From Fidelibacterota bacterium (GTDB taxonomy: Bacteria; Fidelibacterota; Marinisomatia; SCGC-AAA003-L08; GCA-002704045), in contig PAFF01000024.1 in the NCBI GenBank assembly GCA_002704045.1, positions 1 to 21,026 of the forward strand: 21,026 nt of DNA, in the 5' to 3' direction. The notes below the pieces were generated by a model. That model saw only the letters and a list, made by a program, of their open reading frames with translations. It was not told the DNA's origin and did not search any database. This document shows positions 1-8,776 of the stretch, in pieces (position 1 is the stretch's first letter; the number at the start of each line of letters is the position of its first letter). A program made the translations under genes and the position numbers.

Positions 1-2
1 AA

Positions 3-3000
3 ATTTTTTCAATATCGCCAAATGATTTAGATTGGGTTGATATTAATATTGATTCTATTTCTGGGAAAATTATTTTGAAATCAATTTCAAATCAATTTGG
101 AGGTGATCAGGATTTTACAGTATCATCTATTGAACAAATTGATTCCGATGTCATTGTTGAGCCAGTTGATAAATTTTTTACTTTATTAGTTAGACCTTTA
201 AATGACAGCCCTGAATTTAACTATTCAAATAGTGAATTATTATTTTTTGAAGATTTTCAATTTGACACTGCTTTTTGTTCTTATTTTGATCCAGATAATG
301 ATGATTTAACTTTTAGTTTAGAAAATAATGAATTTGATTGGGTTAATTTAACGATTGATCCAAATACAGGTAATCTATACTTAGAATCAATTGATGATGC
401 CATTGGCGAAGATACAATTTATATATTTGCAAATGATAATCAAGATTCAACTAATAGTGTTATTATGAAGGAATATATCTTAAAAGTTAATGACGTTAAT
501 GATCCACCAATTTTTAATTTGTCAATAAATTCCTTGAATTTATTTGAAGATTTTATTTATTCTGATACTTTATTTATTTCTCCTATATTACCACTACCAC
601 TAGCAGAAGAAAATCAAATTGTAAACTACAGTATATTACCTGAGTCCATTGATTTTATAGATTTTGAATTTTTTAATGGGAATGATGGTATTTATTTATC
701 CTTTTCTTCAATTTTAAATAAATCTGGTTTTCAAGATTTTACCATTATCGCTCAAGATGATGGCGATACGCTTAATGGTGGTATTGATACAGCAATATTG
801 CCTTTTAGTCTTACAGTTCAATCTATCAATGAACCAATTGAGTTAATTGAAGAATTAATGGATCAAGTTGTTGATGAAGATTTTGATACTATTGCAATAA
901 ATCTGAATGATATAGTATATGATATTGAAAATGAAATTTCAGAATTAATTTTAGATACTGTAATCGTTGATGAATATGTAATTGATCAATTATATGATAA
1001 TTCACTTGATTGTGAGCAAAACAATTTCATTTGGATTGATTCTTATTGTTCAAATTTAGAATTTGAAAATCAATTAAATTGTGAGCAAAATAATTTTATT
1101 TGGTTTGATTATCAATGTTATGATCCAGATGTTGAATTAGTAAAAGTAGAAAAAAATGCAGACTATCTTAATTTAATACCAATACCAAATGCGAATGATG
1201 TAGCGGATATAATCATCATTTTATCTGATTTAGGTGATAATGCTGATCAGTTATATGGAGACTCAACTACTTCATCTATTGATTTATCTTTTAGAATGAC
1301 AGTAAATCAAGTTCAAGATCCTGATTCATTGATTGGATTATCAATTACTGATTCAATCAACGAAGATACAACAGATTATCAGTTCGTTCTTTATTATGAG
1401 AATTTTGATGCTTATCCTACTTTGAATTCTGAACCTGAAGGCTCATCTGATATATTTATTGAACAATCGATAGATAACCCTATTTTTTCATTTAATAAGA
1501 TCAATGAGTTTTATATCGATTCAAGTAATAACTATTTAAATGGTCAATTATGGGAAATAGAAAGTTTATTACCTAATTGGAATGGAACTGATACTATATA
1601 TATATCATCCTCAACACAAGATTCATTACAATGGATTATCAATGTTAATCCGATAAATGATCCACCAGTTGTATCAAATGCATATTTTAATCCTGGATTA
1701 GAAAAAAATGAAGACGAGTTTCCAATAGAATTTTTTGTAGAGTATTATGATGTAGATGCAGATACCTTGTTAAACTTATATCCATCAGATAATTCATTGT
1801 TGACTTGGGATTTCATTAATGATAAGAATAATATTTTTGCTTCCTATTATATTGCTGATTCAAGTTTTTGGATTGATTCACTTAGATCTAATTGGAATGG
1901 AATTGACACGCTAGAAATTGTTTTAAAAGATGATCATTTAGCAGAGGGGAGATTTAATTTAATTACAGAAGTAAATCAAGTAATGGATTTTTCTAAATTA
2001 TTTTTACCATATTTTGATAATAATAGTAATTCAATCATTGAAGATACAACCTTTGTAGGTTTTACCATACCATACCAAAATGTTGATATTGATCCTGATC
2101 TTAATGCACTCGAAAATTATATTGATATAGATTCTATTTACATAGTTGAAAATAATATTTTTCAAAATATTAATTTTATTGAGCAAAGTAGTTCAAATTC
2201 AGATATATCAGAAAAATGGGAAATAGAAAATTTATTATCCGATTGGAATGGAATAGATACATTAGAAGTTTTTCTAACAAAATCCTATAATGGTTTAACA
2301 TTTGTAGACACTATTCTATTTCCGATTCAGGTAAATCAAATCAATGATATGCCCTATGATTTTAGTATAGAAAAAGAAATAGAAAGTTTTAGTATCGATA
2401 CATCATCATTTTTCAGCAAAAGTGATTCATTATTCTTTAGATATCCATTCACACTTTTACCAACAGATACAAGCCCTGCGAATTTATTATTAAAATGGAA
2501 TAGATCATACGATATTGATACTGATTCAACCATTAATAATGATTTATTATATGATTTATTTTATAGAGTTGAATTGTTTAGTGTAGATAATGATTCTGAT
2601 GATTTAATATATGTAATTGGTGATAAAATTCGCGATTCTCAGTTTGATCTTGATAGAGATTCATTGTGTCTTGCTATTGTAAGCCAAGATTCTATATGCT
2701 CCCAATATGATTTTTTTAATAATTACGATTATGCTTATTCATCGTTTAATCTGCAAGATTCAACTTTTGCTTATCCTGTATCATCTTCCTATGAAGAGTT
2801 AAATCATAATAATAAATATATTATTGATGGAATTAATGGTGAAAAAAAATATAAATGGAGAGTTATTGCCTACAATGATGAATTTGATTTGTATGGAGAT
2901 GATCCAGAAAAAAGTGTAGATTCTGAAGATAAAACTTTTCTTATTGATGTTGTAATACCCACAGCTGATATTAATATCATTCAGAATGAAATGTTCTCTG

Positions 3001-3911
3001 AATTTTTTGATATATATTTTACTACTTCAGAGGAAATTATAGATCATGAGGGATTAAATCAACCTTTAAGTGTATTTATGGAACCATTAACACCGAGAAT
3101 TTTGTACGAACCCGAATTCCTTTATCAAAATATATATACTCTTTCAAGTGCTTTTATAGATACTGGAAGATTATCAATTCAGTTTCAAGGAAGAGATCAG
3201 GTGCAAAATTATGGTATATCATCAGATACTTTGTCCTATCAAATAATATCATCTGATAATTTCAATTCTTTTTCTTCAATATCAGGTTTGATAAATTTAT
3301 CTATACCACCAGGCGCTTTAGATAATGATAGAGGTGTAATTATTATGGAATATAATATAGATGTGATTGAAAGAGGTCCAAAATGGCCAATTTCAACTGA
3401 GATATATATATCTCCTGATAATTATAGTTTAAATTTACCTGCGACAATTGAGTTTAAAATTGATGATTCATTAACCTTAGATTATTTCCCTTGGCAAATT
3501 CAAATATTTAAAAGAGAGGACAATTCTTGGATTCCATTATCAACAAAATATGAAAATGGTATCGCATTTACACAAACATATGAGCTTGGATATTTTGCAG
3601 TATTTGTTAATTTAGAAGCTGTTGAAGAAGAATTTGAATTAATTCCAATAGAATTTGATTTGAAGTCAGCTTATCCAAACCCATTTAATCCTTTCACTTC
3701 AATTCAATTTGATATGCCTTTTGAATCTAAAGTCAATTTATCTGTTTTCAATATTAAGGGGGAAAAAATAAAAGAATTATCAGATAATATTTATCAACCA
3801 GGTCAATACAGTGTTATTTGGGACGGTTCAAATTTTCCAAGCGGAATGTATTTTGTTAAAATGCAGACATTAGGTTTCAGTAAAACAACAAAGATTTTGT
3901 TATTAAAATGA
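3..3911 (+). CDS. Giant cadherin-repeat surface protein with T9SS C-terminal sorting domain (5' end outside window)
   Basis: The frame is open to the left window edge (codons from base 3). The TTG at 75 is internal to a repeat, so the true start and signal peptide lie upstream; 1302 residues are visible. The protein is a string of roughly 100-residue acidic beta-sandwich repeats of cadherin/Ig type, whose ends carry the calcium-linker-like motif N-D/x-x-N-D-P-P (NDVNDPPIF, NPINDPPVV, NQINDMPYDF, RPLNDSPEF). Three repeats share a W-x-I-x-x-L-x-x-x-W-N-G-x-D-T signature. A fibronectin-like stretch follows (about 2450-2930), then a segment with 'IPPGALDND' (about 3305). The last ~85 residues are a type A T9SS sorting domain starting at PNPFNP (3675-3692), with 'YQPGQYSVIWDG' and 'SGMYFVKM'. 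Role inferred: secreted or surface-anchored adhesin or matrix protein; no catalytic motif was seen. The next gene overlaps its stop (ATGA). Confidence 0.9.
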   Translation: MFSISPNDLDWVDINIDSISGKIILKSISNQFGGDQDFTVSSIEQIDSDVIVEPVDKFFTLLVRPLNDSPEFNYSNSELLFFEDFQFDTAFCSYFDPDNDDLTFSLENNEFDWVNLTIDPNTGNLYLESIDDAIGEDTIYIFANDNQDSTNSVIMKEYILKVNDVNDPPIFNLSINSLNLFEDFIYSDTLFISPILPLPLAEENQIVNYSILPESIDFIDFEFFNGNDGIYLSFSSILNKSGFQDFTIIAQDDGDTLNGGIDTAILPFSLTVQSINEPIELIEELMDQVVDEDFDTIAINLNDIVYDIENEISELILDTVIVDEYVIDQLYDNSLDCEQNNFIWIDSYCSNLEFENQLNCEQNNFIWFDYQCYDPDVELVKVEKNADYLNLIPIPNANDVADIIIILSDLGDNADQLYGDSTTSSIDLSFRMTVNQVQDPDSLIGLSITDSINEDTTDYQFVLYYENFDAYPTLNSEPEGSSDIFIEQSIDNPIFSFNKINEFYIDSSNNYLNGQLWEIESLLPNWNGTDTIYISSSTQDSLQWIINVNPINDPPVVSNAYFNPGLEKNEDEFPIEFFVEYYDVDADTLLNLYPSDNSLLTWDFINDKNNIFASYYIADSSFWIDSLRSNWNGIDTLEIVLKDDHLAEGRFNLITEVNQVMDFSKLFLPYFDNNSNSIIEDTTFVGFTIPYQNVDIDPDLNALENYIDIDSIYIVENNIFQNINFIEQSSSNSDISEKWEIENLLSDWNGIDTLEVFLTKSYNGLTFVDTILFPIQVNQINDMPYDFSIEKEIESFSIDTSSFFSKSDSLFFRYPFTLLPTDTSPANLLLKWNRSYDIDTDSTINNDLLYDLFYRVELFSVDNDSDDLIYVIGDKIRDSQFDLDRDSLCLAIVSQDSICSQYDFFNNYDYAYSSFNLQDSTFAYPVSSSYEELNHNNKYIIDGINGEKKYKWRVIAYNDEFDLYGDDPEKSVDSEDKTFLIDVVIPTADINIIQNEMFSEFFDIYFTTSEEIIDHEGLNQPLSVFMEPLTPRILYEPEFLYQNIYTLSSAFIDTGRLSIQFQGRDQVQNYGISSDTLSYQIISSDNFNSFSSISGLINLSIPPGALDNDRGVIIMEYNIDVIERGPKWPISTEIYISPDNYSLNLPATIEFKIDDSLTLDYFPWQIQIFKREDNSWIPLSTKYENGIAFTQTYELGYFAVFVNLEAVEEEFELIPIEFDLKSAYPNPFNPFTSIQFDMPFESKVNLSVFNIKGEKIKELSDNIYQPGQYSVIWDGSNFPSGMYFVKMQTLGFSKTTKILLLK
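1011..1118 (+). repeat. Two-copy C-x11-C mini-repeat inside the cadherin-repeat protein
   Basis: Two 39-nt copies (1011-1049 and 1080-1118) encode CEQNNFIW-I/F-D-x-x-C, with a 69-nt period. The peptide between them is short and acidic. The copies differ at synonymous positions as well as at a few codons, so the duplication is not very recent. Each copy has two cysteines 12 residues apart, and these appear to be the only cysteines in this part of an otherwise Cys-poor protein. They could form a small disulfide loop after export. Function unknown. Confidence 0.75.
1551..2270 (+). repeat. Three cadherin-like modules with a shared W-N-G-x-D-T core
   Basis: Equivalent 18-residue cores lie at 1551-1604, 1869-1922 and 2217-2270. 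Each reads W-[EI]-[ID]-x-[SN]-L-[LR]-x-[ND]-W-N-G-x-D-T-[IL], giving periods of 106 and 116 residues. Each sits in a larger module that opens with an N/I-E-D-[TE] motif, has acidic Asp/Asn linkers, and closes with an N-x-[IV]-x-D element. This is divergent tandem duplication at the protein level rather than a DNA-level repeat. Confidence 0.7.
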
Positions 3912-4651
3912 TGAAAAAGTTACTTCCAATATTATTTTTATTTTTTTCTTGTGAAAGTCTTGGTGAGCAGACTGAATACTTAGATTACGAAAGCTATATA
4001 CAAGAAGCTTGGAGTGCGTTTGTACTTTCAGATTATGAAACATCAATAAATCTTTTTAATCTTGCAATTAATCAAACCAATTCATCAGATCTATCATCTG
4101 CATATTCTGGACTTGGCTGGGCATACATGTATAAATCAAATAATTTACCAGGTACTTCTAATCAAGAACAGAGAGATATTTTTAGAGACAACTCATTCGT
4201 TTATTTTAATAATGCATTTGATTTGGATCCTAATGCGAGTGATATACTAGCAGGTTTAACTTTTTTACATAATTATCACGCTGAGCAACAAATATATTTA
4301 TACTTTAATGATAATAATTTCAATACAAATAACAATGATATTCCAGATTCATTACAAAAAAGTTTGGATGTATCTAATTCATTAATTGCATCAGATAATA
4401 GTTATAATTTTATATATGATGATTGTATAGATATTGATAATATAAGATTTTTAAGATCTAAAATATTTTTAAATCTCATGAGCTTTAATAATGATAGTTC
4501 TCATAATTACTTAGAATCATTAATTAATGAAATTAATGCTATAAATAAATTTAGTTGTACTGATTTCACAGAATTTGATAGTGTAATTAATTTAGGACAA
4601 GCCATTGAATGCATTGGTCATATATCTGAATTTTTCAATTCTTGTGATTAA
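3908..4651 (+). CDS. Predicted TPR-containing lipoprotein
   Basis: 247 aa. The N-terminus is a short lipoprotein signal, MMKKLLPILFLFFSC, with Cys15 as the likely lipidated residue; the box FFS-C is a loose match to the classical lipobox. Two helical TPR-like units follow, around residues 30-75 (AWSAFVLSDYETSINLFNLAI ... AYSGLGWAYMYK) and 90-125 (VYFNNAFDLDPNASDILAGLTFL). The rest is Asn/Asp-rich, with several cysteines near the C-terminus (CTDF, ECIGH, NSCD). The ATG overlaps the stop of the giant surface-protein gene (ATGA), so the two are probably co-translated, and a role in handling or anchoring that protein is plausible. Specific function unknown. The start is well fixed by the signal sequence. 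Confidence 0.8.
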   Translation: MMKKLLPILFLFFSCESLGEQTEYLDYESYIQEAWSAFVLSDYETSINLFNLAINQTNSSDLSSAYSGLGWAYMYKSNNLPGTSNQEQRDIFRDNSFVYFNNAFDLDPNASDILAGLTFLHNYHAEQQIYLYFNDNNFNTNNNDIPDSLQKSLDVSNSLIASDNSYNFIYDDCIDIDNIRFLRSKIFLNLMSFNNDSSHNYLESLINEINAINKFSCTDFTEFDSVINLGQAIECIGHISEFFNSCD

Positions 4652-4660
4652 AATCTATAT

Positions 4661-4849
4661 ATGAGTTTTATTATATTATCAATAATATTCTTCATCATGC
4701 TCCTATTCACCCTAGTATTAATTTTTCAAGGTAAAAATAATAATTTTGAACAAAATATAAACCTTTCTGCTTGGAAATGTAAATATTGCGGTTTTGATGT
4801 GCAAATGGGTGATTTTTGCACATATTGTTACACAAAAAAAGAAAAATAA
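4661..4849 (+). CDS. Small membrane-anchored zinc-ribbon protein
   Basis: 62 aa. Residues 2-23 form one strongly hydrophobic transmembrane helix, and the C-terminal half is a compact zinc ribbon with C40-K-Y-C43, nine residues, then C53-T-Y-C56. A basic tail (KKEK) ends the protein. It begins 9 nt after the TPR lipoprotein gene in the same direction, so it is likely in the same transcript. The small-size ribbon resembles regulatory or assembly factors, but nothing identifies a partner. The intact four-cysteine pattern is the main reason to regard this short frame as a real gene. Confidence 0.7.
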   Translation: MSFIILSIIFFIMLLFTLVLIFQGKNNNFEQNINLSAWKCKYCGFDVQMGDFCTYCYTKKEK

Positions 4850-4895
4850 AATTACATTTTTAAATAAATTGCTTTAAAAATAAGAGATAACATTA

Positions 4896-6440
4896 ATGAA
4901 AATAATTTACTTCATACTTTATTTTAACATTTTATTAAGTACAGAATTGCCCAAAGGATTTACTCCACAAGAGTGGCTTAATAGACATACCATAGAAGAT
5001 ATGTCAAGATCAACGGACCCTCCAGAAGGTCCTGTAAGAAACATTGCTGAATATGAAAGAATGCAAGGCATGTTGATCAGATACCCTTTAGGATTAACTA
5101 CAGCTATTATTAGAGAGATTGCAGAAGATATTACTGTTTATTGTTTAGTGTCTAATAGCCAGCAAAATGCTGCATTTAATACTTTAAATAATGCTGATGT
5201 TAATATGAATAATGTTGAATTTATATTAGGCTCAACAGATAGTTATTGGACGAGAGACTACGGCCCTTGGTGGGTTGTTGATGGCAATAAAAATGTTGGA
5301 GTTGTTGATTTTACTTACAATAGACCTCGTCCTAATGATAACAATGCACCCTATAAGTTATCTGAATATCTCAGTACACCCTACTTTTCTGCTGATGTGA
5401 TTCATTGTGGAGGTAATTATATGACTGATGGATACGGAACATCAGCTTCAACTACCTTGGTATATGAAGAAAATTCAATTTCAATTAATGCATTAGATCA
5501 AATAATGTTTGATTATTATGGAGTTTCACAATATGATGTGGTAGATGACCCTAATAATGAGTATATAGATCATATTGATTGCTGGGGTAAATATTTATCT
5601 CCATCTAAGCTTCTTATAAGAGAGGTTGCGCAATCTCATCCTCAGTATGATGAGATTGAAAATGTAGTTGACTATTTTGAGAATCAGTTAAATTCATTTG
5701 GTGAACCATGGGAAATTTTTAGGGTATATACACAGAATGATCAACCCTACACTAATTCAACAATTATTAATGATAAAGTTTTAGTTCCAATTACTGGGAG
5801 TAGTTGGGATGATGATGCTTTAGAAGTTTATCAAAATGCTTTACCAGGTTATGAAATATTAGGTTTTACTGGTAACTGGTTTTCGACAGATGCATTACAT
5901 TGTAGAACTAAAGGCATTCCTGACTTAAACATGTTACAAATCTTTCATAACCCAATAAACGATCAAATTTTGCCGCAAAATGATTATGAGGTATTAGCAA
6001 CAATTGATGATTTAAGTGATGAAGGTTTAATTGTTGAAGAATTATATATTGGTTGGAAAAATAGTGAAATGAATGATTATGAAATAATATATTTTACACC
6101 AGGTAATAATACTGATGAATATATCGCAAATATACCTAATCAAATTAATGATACAGAAATTCACTATTTTTTACATGCAGTTGATAATACTGGCAGAGAA
6201 GAGTACCTTCCAATGGCTGGATATTACTCTTTTTCAGCTATTGGTGGCATGCCAACCCAACAAGGTGATATAAATTTAGATTCTACTATCAATGTTTTAG
6301 ATATTGTGTTAATGGTTAACTATATTTTAAATGTAGCAGAATTGACTGATTATCAACTTGAAATAGGCGATCTAAATAGTGACACCATTGTTAACATATT
6401 AGATATAATTACATTAGTTAATATTATATTGGAAGGGTAA
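4896..6440 (+). CDS. Secreted peptidylarginine deiminase, PPAD type, with dockerin-like C-terminus
   Basis: 514 aa. A signal peptide (residues 1 to about 16) leads into a catalytic domain of the agmatine deiminase/PAD fold that follows Porphyromonas gingivalis PPAD closely as I recall that sequence: GPVRxIAEYER, DSYWTRDY, YNRPRPND, GGNYMTDGYG, H-x-DCWGKYL, QPYTNS, STDALHCRT. By position, D121, H226, D228, N287 and C336 match PPAD's D130, H236, D238, N297 and C351. R143 and R145 match R152 and R154, which bind the substrate's C-terminal carboxylate. An Ig-like domain follows (about 365-450; 'IHYFLHAVDNTGREEYLP'), as in PPAD. Residues 457-514 are a two-repeat dockerin-like module in place of PPAD's T9SS tail. 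Predicted reaction: C-terminal peptidyl-arginine to peptidyl-citrulline plus ammonia, outside the cytoplasm. A plain agmatine deiminase call fits less well. The carboxypeptidase gene starts 3 nt downstream. Confidence 0.88.
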   Translation: MKIIYFILYFNILLSTELPKGFTPQEWLNRHTIEDMSRSTDPPEGPVRNIAEYERMQGMLIRYPLGLTTAIIREIAEDITVYCLVSNSQQNAAFNTLNNADVNMNNVEFILGSTDSYWTRDYGPWWVVDGNKNVGVVDFTYNRPRPNDNNAPYKLSEYLSTPYFSADVIHCGGNYMTDGYGTSASTTLVYEENSISINALDQIMFDYYGVSQYDVVDDPNNEYIDHIDCWGKYLSPSKLLIREVAQSHPQYDEIENVVDYFENQLNSFGEPWEIFRVYTQNDQPYTNSTIINDKVLVPITGSSWDDDALEVYQNALPGYEILGFTGNWFSTDALHCRTKGIPDLNMLQIFHNPINDQILPQNDYEVLATIDDLSDEGLIVEELYIGWKNSEMNDYEIIYFTPGNNTDEYIANIPNQINDTEIHYFLHAVDNTGREEYLPMAGYYSFSAIGGMPTQQGDINLDSTINVLDIVLMVNYILNVAELTDYQLEIGDLNSDTIVNILDIITLVNIILEG

Positions 6441-6442
6441 TA

Positions 6443-8725
6443 ATGAAAAAAAGATTTCTAACATACATTTTGGTTTTAACAATTTTGCCACTTTTTGCTG
6501 AGAAATTTCATCAGATTGAGATATATGAGAGTAATCAAGAGGTAGTACAAAAACTCCGTTATATTGGAGTTGAATTTGACCACTTTCGATTTGACGATAC
6601 AACTTTGAAACTAGTTGTTTCCGATTCTGATTTAGATAAAATGGACCAGAATAATATTTTTTATAGTATTGCCATTGAAGATTTAACAGCATATTATCAA
6701 ACAAGATTTACAAGTTCAGAATCAAGAGATTTTCCAGATGGTTCAATGGGTGGTTATTATACATTAGATGAGATAATAAATGAAATTGATGAACTGCATG
6801 ATAATTTTCCTGATATTGTTAGTGAAAAATTTTCTATAGGAACTACTATCGAAGGTAGAAATATTTGGGCAATAAGAATTACAAATCTTACAGATTTTAA
6901 TGGTGATGAGCCTCAAGTACTATATACAGGTCTTCATCATTCAAGAGAACCTATGAGCATGATGAATCTTATTTATTTTATGATGCATTTAACAGAAAAT
7001 TACGGTATTGATGAACAGGTAACTCATCTTATTGAAAATAGAGAAATGTGGTTTGTGCCTGTTGTAAATCCTGATGGCTACATTTATAATCAAACAGTCG
7101 AGCCAAATGGTGGAGGAATGCATCGAAAAAATAAACGTACAAATGGTTGTAATGGTTATGATACTGGTGTTGATCTTAATAGAAATTATCCATTTTTATG
7201 GGGATATGACGATAGTGGTTCAGACCCTAATCCTTGTGGTCAAACTTACAGGGGACAATCACCACAATCTGAATCTGAAACTCAAGCTATAATAAATCTT
7301 GTAGAACAACAAAATTTTAAGCTAGCTCTTAATTATCACAGTTACAGTGATTTATTAATATATCCATATGGTTACACATATGATAATCCTATGAATGATG
7401 AAGATCTTAATATATTTATAGAATATGGAGAACAAATGGTTCAATTCAATGGATATGCACTTGGAACAGGTCCTGATTTACTTTATCCAGTTAATGGAGA
7501 GGCATGTGATTATATGTTTGGTGATCATGGTATTTATGCTTATACTCCAGAAGTCGGTGGAAACTCAGATGGTTTTTGGCCTCAAACAAGTAGAATTTTA
7601 CCTTTAGCTGAAGAAAATATTTTTCCTAATAAGTTCCTTGCTTTGAATGCTGGTTCTAATTATTCAATCAATGCACAAACAGATAATGAATCTTATGAAC
7701 AAGGTAATAGTTATCCAATCTTTATAGAATTATCAAATTCTGGATTGGGCGATTCTAATGGCAATATTACATTATCATTTACAGCTTCAGATTATATTGA
7801 ATTTGAAATTAATGAGTTGGAGCTTGATGGAATTGAATCTAGAACGAGTCTCGATTTACAAGATATAGTTTACTTTGAAATTTTGAATAATGCTCCTGAT
7901 GGTTTTATGGAAACAATTTCAATTCTAGTTTCTGATGAAGATGGTTATGAAAATATTACAGAAATACAATTTATAATAGGTCAAACAACTGTTCTATTTT
8001 ATGATGATTTTGAAAACAATTTAGGTTGGACCGTTGGAGCAATTGGTGATAATGCTAGTAGTGGAATATGGGAAAGAGCAATTCCTAATGGGACGACATT
8101 GTATGAACAGCAGGTTCAACCAAATCAAGATTATTCTGAGGATGGACTTTATTGTTATGTTACAGGGAATGGTATTGGTCAGGGTGCAGGATTTGATGAT
8201 ATTGATAATGGAAAAACAACTTTAATATCTCCAATATTTGATCTGTCTGATTACAGCTCAGCCTTTATTTCATATTGGAGATGGTATACCAATAATTTAG
8301 GAGATGGGGCTAATCAAGACTTTTGGCAGGTTGATCTATCAAATGATGCGGGGTTATCGTGGATCTCACTTGAGCTAACACAACAATCTAACAATAGTTG
8401 GCAATATAGAGAATTTTTAATTAATGACTATATTGATCTTTCAAATGAAGTTATGTTTAGATTTATTGCAGAGGATTCAAATGATCCATCTTTAGTTGAA
8501 GCATCTATAGATGATTTTTCGATTTTAGTAATCGAAGATTCATCACTACTTGGAGATGTTAATGATGATGGAGCTATAGATGTTTTAGATATTGTTCGAA
8601 TTGTTAATATCATTACAGGTAACTATGATCCATCAAACTCTGAATTCAATGCTTCGGATTTAAATTTTGATGGTATTATCAATGTTCTTGATATAGTTTT
8701 AATTGTAAATCTCATTTTAGAATAA
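6443..8725 (+). CDS. Secreted M14 zinc carboxypeptidase with jelly-roll and dockerin-like domains
   Basis: 760 aa. Signal peptide (cleavage near LFA-EKF, residue 19), then a propeptide-like segment to about residue 95. The M14 catalytic domain spans about 100-410. Zinc ligands H166 and E169 sit in HHSREP and H299 in LNYHSYSD; VNPDGY and DLNRNYP are typical substrate-binding motifs; the catalytic base is E370 in YTPEVGG. The residue at the S1' specificity position, judged by eye from 'NGEACDYMF', is Cys, with Glu two residues before it, so basic-residue preference is not assured. A beta domain (about 415-510) and a MAM/jelly-roll-like domain (about 515-690; 'FYDDFENNLGWT') follow, then a dockerin-like module at 704-760. 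It removes C-terminal residues from peptides outside the cell. The gene begins 3 nt after the deiminase gene, with GGAAGGG at 6431-6437 as a possible ribosome site. Confidence 0.92.
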   Translation: MKKRFLTYILVLTILPLFAEKFHQIEIYESNQEVVQKLRYIGVEFDHFRFDDTTLKLVVSDSDLDKMDQNNIFYSIAIEDLTAYYQTRFTSSESRDFPDGSMGGYYTLDEIINEIDELHDNFPDIVSEKFSIGTTIEGRNIWAIRITNLTDFNGDEPQVLYTGLHHSREPMSMMNLIYFMMHLTENYGIDEQVTHLIENREMWFVPVVNPDGYIYNQTVEPNGGGMHRKNKRTNGCNGYDTGVDLNRNYPFLWGYDDSGSDPNPCGQTYRGQSPQSESETQAIINLVEQQNFKLALNYHSYSDLLIYPYGYTYDNPMNDEDLNIFIEYGEQMVQFNGYALGTGPDLLYPVNGEACDYMFGDHGIYAYTPEVGGNSDGFWPQTSRILPLAEENIFPNKFLALNAGSNYSINAQTDNESYEQGNSYPIFIELSNSGLGDSNGNITLSFTASDYIEFEINELELDGIESRTSLDLQDIVYFEILNNAPDGFMETISILVSDEDGYENITEIQFIIGQTTVLFYDDFENNLGWTVGAIGDNASSGIWERAIPNGTTLYEQQVQPNQDYSEDGLYCYVTGNGIGQGAGFDDIDNGKTTLISPIFDLSDYSSAFISYWRWYTNNLGDGANQDFWQVDLSNDAGLSWISLELTQQSNNSWQYREFLINDYIDLSNEVMFRFIAEDSNDPSLVEASIDDFSILVIEDSSLLGDVNDDGAIDVLDIVRIVNIITGNYDPSNSEFNASDLNFDGIINVLDIVLIVNLILE

Positions 8726-8776
8726 TAATCTTTTCTAAATTATAAGATTCCTTGATAAGTTCAAAAGTTTAAAAAT

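Noticed and set aside
4896..6440. Annotation as cytosolic agmatine deiminase
   Set aside because: The protein has a signal peptide, an Ig-like domain, a dockerin-like tail and the PPAD-type RPR motif, none of which belong to a cytosolic polyamine enzyme.
6414..6704. Minus-strand open frame of 96 codons at the deiminase/carboxypeptidase junction
   Set aside because: It lies antisense to the well-supported end of the deiminase gene and the signal peptide and propeptide of the carboxypeptidase, and has no recognisable family features.
8727..8749. AATCTT...AAGATT inverted repeat between the carboxypeptidase and LVIVD genes, as a terminator
   Set aside because: Six-bp AT-rich stem with an 11-nt loop and no following T run; too weak for a terminator call.
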